Shown here in pieces: positions 59,001 to 64,000 of a stretch of DNA of 64,000 bases. How positions within the stretch are numbered: position 1 is the first letter of the stretch; the number at the start of each line of letters is the position of its first letter. Made by a program: the position numbers and the translations under genes. Under the pieces are notes generated by a model, which worked only from the letters and a program-made list of their open reading frames with translations, ran no database searches and was not told the DNA's origin. The DNA is taken from positions 4,898,001 through 4,962,000 of the forward strand of contig CP071493.1 of assembly GCA_017354895.1 (NCBI GenBank), written 5' to 3'. This DNA is from Podospora comata. Its lineage: Eukaryota > Ascomycota > Sordariomycetes > Sordariales > Podosporaceae.

Positions 59001-59750
59001 TCAACCTACTTTTCAGCAGCCTGTAGAAACTCGAGGTCGGCAGTTCGTAGAGTGGGCGTGGTTCTCTGCAGCCACCCCGGCAAGCCGCCTCCAGTGACTT
59101 CGCCATCTGCCACTGTGTCAGCTGTGTCTTGCTTGACTCCAGGGAACGGGGAAATAAAACTTACTGATGTAAGGCCCTGGCCGGGCAATGACATATAAGC
59201 CATTCGTCTGAGCGAATCCTATAAACAAGTCCAAATCAAACCAACCAACCTCGTCCCACTCTCCCCTCAGTGGCTCCAACATCATCCAGGGGACATAAAT
59301 ACTGACGGCATTGAAGCCCATGGCTTTGATCTTGGCCAGCACATCGCACCACAGCTCGGGGGACCGTGGCAGTCGGAAATAGTGGAATTCTCCGCTGTAC
59401 AGCATGATCCGCTCGCCATAAACGCTGAGTGAGTTGTTGTCATAGGTCACAGCAGGGCCTTGCCAGCCTTCGGGGCGGACTTTGATACGTTCCTGGTTGT
59501 AGTTGTAATACGAGAATGGGGAGGACGTGTAGAAGTTTGAGGTCGAGTTCGTGATTGGGTTGGAGACCGGTGTAGAGGTTGAACTGTTGGCTGGGAGCTG
59601 CGGAAGAGGAAGTCCCCCTCCCGGGCCGGAACTGATCGTATGGTTGAGCTGCCAAGTGTAGTTTGGCATGATATAGTGTACAGTTGCCAGAGCTGGCGCC
59701 ATGAGGGAGAGAGCCAAAATCATGGCGATGATGCTGGGGAGTCTCGCCAT
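56028..59750 (-). CDS. Secreted GH35 beta-galactosidase, 1084 aa, nine exons
   Basis: The enzyme hydrolyses terminal beta-galactosides outside the cell. Exons inferred are 59750-59165, 59106-59010, 58955-58866, 58809-58521, 58456-58451, 58382-58254, 58201-58133, 58083-57477 and 57409-56028; total 3255 nt, in frame. A signal peptide ([20 protein letters not shown]) is followed by an Asn/Ser/Thr-rich stretch. The TIM-barrel domain has [24 protein letters not shown] and [20 protein letters not shown]. The acid/base motif is [13 protein letters not shown] (Glu256) and the nucleophile is in [14 protein letters not shown] (Glu354), where the 6-nt exon supplies Phe-Gln. [11 protein letters not shown] and YTSYDYGA follow, then the C-terminal beta domains with [14 protein letters not shown]. 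There are many N-glycosylation sequons. The length matches fungal lacA-type enzymes. A TATA-like box lies about 190 nt upstream. Induction by galactosides is usual for the family but not shown here. Confidence 0.95.
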
Positions 59751-60559
59751 TGTGCCTTGGTGCAGACTGAATTCTGTCTGGGACCGTAATTTGGCGAGAA
59801 GAGATGGTCCTTGAAGGTCAAAGGTAGAGGAGCTGGATGAGCGGAAAGGGTTTGGAGACTTCCAACGAAGGCCGGGTGCCAGATGCTGGACGCCTACCTC
59901 CTCTGGAATCAACGTTGCTGGACGTCTCCTTCCTCTTTATACCGGCAACCGGTCCCGGCCGTCCCCCCAGTTTCCAGGCTGCGGCCATGTTTTGGGTTCC
60001 ATGTCCGGAGCTTGACCGCCTTGCCTACCTAGTAGAATACTGATGTTTCGCCTGGAGAGAGGACCGCCGTATCCTCATACCATTAAAGGCGGAGACCTGG
60101 GTCCCGCCCACTTGCTTCATCAGACAAGGTAGGAAGTGACATTGTTGGTGCACTTTCCACCTCCCTACTTGAACAGCCCTCCCCGCAAAACCTAAAACCA
60201 AACAATTGACAGGATCGGATCCATAATTACCCCTCTCGAGGTTCCTCATCTCAATTCCGAGTTCAGACAATGCGGGAATGAATGGGAAGCCCGCACCATG
60301 TTCGCCGAAGACAAACGGCCAGCGGAAACACAGGCCGAAGCTGAAGGCCGCGAAATACTGCGGCAGAACCCGCAGAGGTTTGTGAGTGACAACATCTTGT
60401 GAGATGAGGAAAGTTGCAACATGTTGCACAACACGAGTTCTAGTGACATCTATTCTATCTTGTCTAATTCGAACTCCTTGGCTGGTAGTTGGGCCATATC
60501 AAGAGAGACACGCGCAGTATTGCTGTGGTTGAATATCATGTTGACAGACGGGAAGCCCT
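59751..60559. other. Promoter region of the GH35 gene and 3' flank of the amidohydrolase gene
   Basis: This is an 0.8-kb spacer between two minus-strand genes. No gene is seen in it. Confidence 0.5.
59935..59941 (-). promoter_or_regulatory. TATA-box candidate of the GH35 gene
   Basis: TATAAAG on the minus strand lies about 185 nt upstream of the ATG at 59750. The distance leaves room for a leader. This is prediction only. Confidence 0.4.
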
Positions 60560-62131
60560 TCAAGATGCCCGCTTCTGTCCTCGAAACACAGGCAGTGGGA
60601 CTGGCATGGACATCTTGGGTGGGCTGCCAGCTTCCAGATCTGACCACTCCTCGCTAGTGTTGCCGTTATCCTCGGGCCACTGCGGTACAGAGATCATGTC
60701 GACAGCCGCACCGTCCCTTTTCCAGACCCGGCCATCTTTCATGACGAAACTGACCTTCCGCAAAGCCTTCTCATCCTTTCGGGGGTCGGTCTCCAAGGCA
60801 ATAATGTCCGCTCGATTACCCTTCTCAAACCACCCAAACCTGAACCCAGAAAGATCTCCACCACAAGCTTCCCAACCGGAAATAGTCGCCGCTTCCAGTG
60901 AGTCCTCGACCGAAACGCCGCACTGTATCATGATCTCGACTTCCCGTGCATTGAGGCCATGACTGAACGTCCCGGTGTCCCCACCAGCAGCCAAGCGCAC
61001 TCCATGGTCGTACGCCCTTTTGACCCTAAGCTTGCACTCCCGAAACATATCGGCAGGCAGCGCCTCGGCAGTAGCCAAAGTAGGGACCCATATTGTCTTC
61101 TTCTCTACCATTTTCTGGAAGAGCGGCTGCTCCAACTCGGCGGTATCCTCAAAGATGTGTTCAATAGTTGTGACACCTGCGTCTGCTGCCCACAGCGCGG
61201 CCTTGGTTTCGCCAGCGTGAGCAGCAACAGGAATCTCGGCTAGTTGTGCTTCCTTGACGATAGCTTCCATTTCTTCCTTGGAGTACAACGGAACTGCCGG
61301 GTTCCTCCTCTTGGGGGGGAACAAGAGCCTTCCACCGGATCCAGGCACATCTGGAGGGAACCGCATCGTTTTGCGTCGGTAATCACTGTAGAACTTGATC
61401 AAGTCGGCACCTTCTCCGACCCTCCTTCGGACGGCGGCTCTGACCCCGTCAACACCATCTGCAACGTCAGATGCTCGTGGGACAGAGAGTCCGAGTCCAT
61501 TCCCGCCCAGCTTGTTTTCTACTCTGAGTTCATAGGAACCAGAGCTGGCAAGGGCGTCCGTGGCAACCAGGAGCCTTGGGCCGGGGGTCAAGCCGCGGTT
61601 GACGCAGTCCCGCAGATTAGCGTCGGCGTTCCCTAGGGCTTCGGTCCCGAGATCTCGGTAGGTGGTGTAGCCTGCCAGAAGAGCAGCGCGGGCGTGATTT
61701 GTTGCGCGGACGATGCGCTCGACAGCTGACTGGTCGCGCATTTGTTGGGTGCCATTGCGTTCTCTGTGATTGTTGTTAGCCATCAAATCAGTAATTCATG
61801 TGGAAGAACAGGGGGCATACTCGTAGGAGTGAAGAAAGATGTGTGTGTGGGAGTCTACTAATCCAGGAAGCACCACCTTGCCAGTGAGGTCGATATCCCC
61901 ATCTTTGGCGGAGAAGCTCTCCCCGGGGCGTTCGGCAACGCTCACAATCTCGCCCGTCCCAGGGTTGACTTCTATTGAGACATTCTTCACGAATGCCTTC
62001 TTTTTGGGGTCGAAGAGGAGGGAGGTGTGTATGTGGAATGTGGTTGACGGAATTGTCATGCTGACAGAGTGGGGCACACACATCTTTGCTTTGTAGGTGT
62101 ATAGGACAGTGAGGGGAGCGGGAGTAGACAT
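60560..62131 (-). CDS. Metal-dependent amidohydrolase, imidazolonepropionase-like, 504 aa
   Basis: Two exons (62131-61821 and 61763-60560, total 1515 nt) flank a 57-nt intron. The amidohydrolase-superfamily metal site is complete: HxH in VVLPGLVDSHTHIF (His95, His97), a candidate carbamylated Lys in GADLIKFYSDY, His in PVAAHAGE, His in TTIEHIFED and Asp in GGDTGTFSHG. The surrounding TTYRDLGTEALGNADANLRD and VPTLATAE fit the subgroup of imidazolonepropionase/Xaa-Pro-dipeptidase-like enzymes common in fungi. The reaction is hydrolysis of a C-N bond in a cyclic amide or dipeptide; the substrate is not determinable. No signal peptide is seen, so it is probably cytosolic. The first ATG is used; the Met at codon 25 (MTIPSTTFHIHTSLLF) is a strong alternative start. 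Confidence 0.9.
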
Positions 62132-62485
62132 AAATGACCACGGAATTGCAAGGTGAAGGAAGGGAAAGGCGGAGGTGATCACTTATAGATAGATGTTGGG
62201 ATGTCTTTAAATGAACCAATAAAAAAGGGGTTCCCTTGGGGCTGTCAGTGCAGCCGTTGGAGTTGCACCTGTGACAAGCAACAGAGTGGCCTTGTACACC
62301 TTTGATGGCCAGCCTGGCCGCAAACACACCCACTCACCAGCACACAACACATATAAAGAAATTTTACAGCGCACACAAAACTGGAGCGGTGAGATGAGAG
62401 ACGGAGGTGGTCAAGACCAATGCGGTAATTCCACGCATCATTATATTACAATTTTTGTAAATTCATTACACCATCTCACCCTCAC
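62132..62485. other. Short spacer between two minus-strand genes
   Basis: This holds the promoter of the amidohydrolase and the 3' flank of the small hydrophilic protein gene. No coding region is seen. Confidence 0.5.
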
Positions 62486-62945
62486 TCACTTCTGGTTCTT
62501 CTTCCTGAGTGTGGCCTCGTCCTCTGCTTGCAGCTCGGCATCGATCTTGGCGCCTCGAGATGGCTCGTTACCGTGCATCTTGGCCTATCAAACATGATGT
62601 TAGCCCATCTGATAAGATAATCGAGCATGATGACGGGAACATACAGGGAGTGTGGGGTCCTTCTTGAGTTGGGCTGTCTCTACAGAGTCTTCTGAGCCCT
62701 CATCCTGTCGCTCAGCGGCAGCACGGTTGACAAGAGACCGGTTATCCTCTGGATAAAGTAGAGTTGTTAGTACTTTAGGATTTAGGAAACGACGATGCTG
62801 GAGGATTCGTACTGGGATCATTGTTGTTGTGAGAGTGCTTGACGCCTTCGTGGAATCGGTCTGACCCAAGCTCAGAGGACTTGGCGTTTCTCTGGTCGCC
62901 GGCCTCATAAACCTGGCTGTTCCCGACGTTGGAGTTTCCTGACAT
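62486..62945 (-). CDS. Small hydrophilic conserved fungal protein, 111 aa
   Basis: Three exons (62945-62813, 62748-62645, 62584-62486; total 336 nt) have introns of 64 and 60 nt. The protein starts MSGNSNVGNSQVYEAGDQRN, is entirely charged or polar without membrane segments, and ends in a block DPTLPAKMHGNEPSRGAKID then AELQAEDEATLRKKNQK. I recall this C-terminal block as widely conserved in small fungal proteins of unknown function. Composition (Gly/Asn/Asp/Lys/Glu, no Cys) resembles LEA-like or conidiation/stress proteins, but that is inference. A TATATA motif lies about 120 nt upstream of the ATG. Confidence 0.85.
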
Positions 62946-63702
62946 GATGAAATATTTGATTGCTTTGGTGTGAGAATAAGTAGTAAGAAGGACGGTTGTT
63001 TGGGTGAAGTTGGGTTGAACATGAGTTGAGGTTGCGTCAGCCCACAGAGCTGTCCCGTCCCTTGAATATATACATGATCACACAACAGGCCTTTGTAGAT
63101 CGTCAGTTACTCTTTAACGTCATGGCCTCAAACAAGCGCAGCAACGGCTTTCTTTGGACCCATCTACGGGCATGAGCTCACTGGATCTGCTGGAAAGGTT
63201 GGCGTGGTGAGCGCATACGTCATAGAAACCCACAAAAGAAGAGGAAACAGTAGGGCATAGCACAACACACTTCCCTACTATACATGATAGGCATACAGTG
63301 AGTGATCCCGATCATGAAAATGCCACAGAAATGCAGGCGATAGACAATGTGCCCAACTTGTTGCTATTATCAACTCGGAGAGAGCGCTTTTGTGCTGTGT
63401 ACAAGGAGGATATCCCAGATCGGAGCCGATGGTTTTAGGGGGCCGAGACAACGGAGATGCTAGCGGCTTGGCAAAGAATTGGAGCGGAACAAGGATGGAA
63501 GCTGCAGCATCGTGATCTCCGATTGGTTAGAGCTCCCTGCTTGAGGTAAGTGGCCCAAGCTCCCAAGACGCTCACGGTGTTTGCCTGCTGCGGACTTCCT
63601 TGCAGTCAACAACGACATCCAACCACAGTGCAAACAAAGCAACCAGACCAACATAAGCCCAGACACACCATTTTGAGCCTCAAAACATCAAGTGAAGACA
63701 AA
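62946..63702. other. Divergent promoter region, about 0.76 kb
   Basis: This lies between the small hydrophilic protein gene (minus) and the FMP46-like gene (plus). No further gene is seen. Confidence 0.5.
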
Positions 63703-64000
63703 ATGGGTTTCTTCGTCAGTACATCCCCTAAACCCATCCTTAAACATGATCAATTATTGACTCATCCTCACTTACAGCGCAAGACCAAAGATATCATCAC
63801 CCTTTTCCACAAGGCTAGCTCGCCAGGCTCGAAACGAGTGGCTGCTTTGCTCAAGCAAGTCCAGGTCGAGGCAGCTGAAAAGGATCTGAGGCCTGAGTTT
63901 GATCTCGAGGTCACTGAGCAGCCTCCTACTCTCGATCAAGTCAAGACCATTCTCGACTATGTCGGCCAACCCGGCATTTCCTCGGTTATCAAGGGCGCCA
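63703..64000 (+). CDS. FMP46-like thioredoxin-fold mitochondrial protein, N-terminal part
   Basis: The gene is cut by the window end. A 12-nt first exon (Met-Gly-Phe-Phe) is followed by a 63-nt intron (63715-63777) and the second exon RKTKDIITLFHKASSPGSKR, then VAALLKQVQVEAAEKD, FDLEVTEQPPTLDQVKTILD and YVGQPGISSVIKGA, open to the last base. This matches the N-terminal half of the fungal DUF1687/FMP46 family, predicted redox proteins with a thioredoxin-like fold found in yeast mitochondria. The expected C-terminal half lies outside. Function is not established for the family. Confidence 0.8.
   Translation, partial: MGFFVSTSPKPILKHDQLLTHPHLQRKTKDIITLFHKASSPGSKRVAALLKQVQVEAAEKDLRPEFDLEVTEQPPTLDQVKTILDYVGQPGISSVIKGA

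Overview
The window is eukaryotic and most likely comes from a filamentous ascomycete of the class Sordariomycetes, probably near Sordariales. The evidence is dense genes on both strands with many 49-150 nt GT-AG introns carrying CTAAC/CTGAC-type branch points. Typical fungal families are present: a PTH11/rhodopsin-domain receptor, an OPT transporter, a GH35 beta-galactosidase, LYC1-like and FMP46-like proteins. There is also an AT-rich island with decayed repeats of the kind left by RIP-like mutation. Species cannot be named from sequence alone. Exon boundaries below were read by hand from splice sites and reading-frame continuity; where exon sums are multiples of three this is stated.

Layout. 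0.9-6.2 kb: a disordered protein gene and a seven-helix receptor-like gene that carries an in-frame TGA. 10-12.4 kb: a coiled-coil protein whose start codon is not visible. 14-15.8 kb: a CECR5-type HAD phosphatase and an intron-containing tRNA-Pro(AGG). 19.3-23 kb: an OPT oligopeptide transporter and the large subunit of molybdopterin synthase. 23.5-25.3 kb: an AT-rich repeat island with a solo-LTR-like fossil. 25.6-34.1 kb: an RBM5/10-like splicing factor convergent with a ULS1-like SNF2/RING translocase. 35.7-40 kb: a membrane-anchored nucleotide pyrophosphatase/phosphodiesterase and a LYC1-like acetyltransferase. 41.7-48 kb: four housekeeping genes on the plus strand (ribosomal eL14, NAC-alpha, ATP synthase subunit d, COX16). 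52.8-63 kb: a small disordered protein, a nine-exon GH35 beta-galactosidase, an amidohydrolase and a small hydrophilic protein. 63.7 kb to the end: the start of an FMP46-like thioredoxin-fold gene.

Functional themes are mitochondrial respiration (subunit d, COX16, probably the HAD protein and FMP46), translation and nascent-chain handling (eL14, NAC), mRNA splicing (RBM5-like), SUMO-linked chromatin remodelling (ULS1-like), and extracellular sugar and peptide uptake (GH35, OPT). No operon, virus, CRISPR array or secondary-metabolite cluster is seen.

The most unusual points are: a degenerate 21-bp repeat family that makes up most of the long last intron of the ULS1-like gene and also its 3' flank up to the stop codon; a 6-nt microexon in the GH35 gene encoding the Phe-Gln directly after the nucleophile Glu, with a second 6-nt microexon candidate in the ULS1-like gene; a GC-AG intron beside an IDLT SUMO-interacting motif; and the interrupted receptor-like gene.
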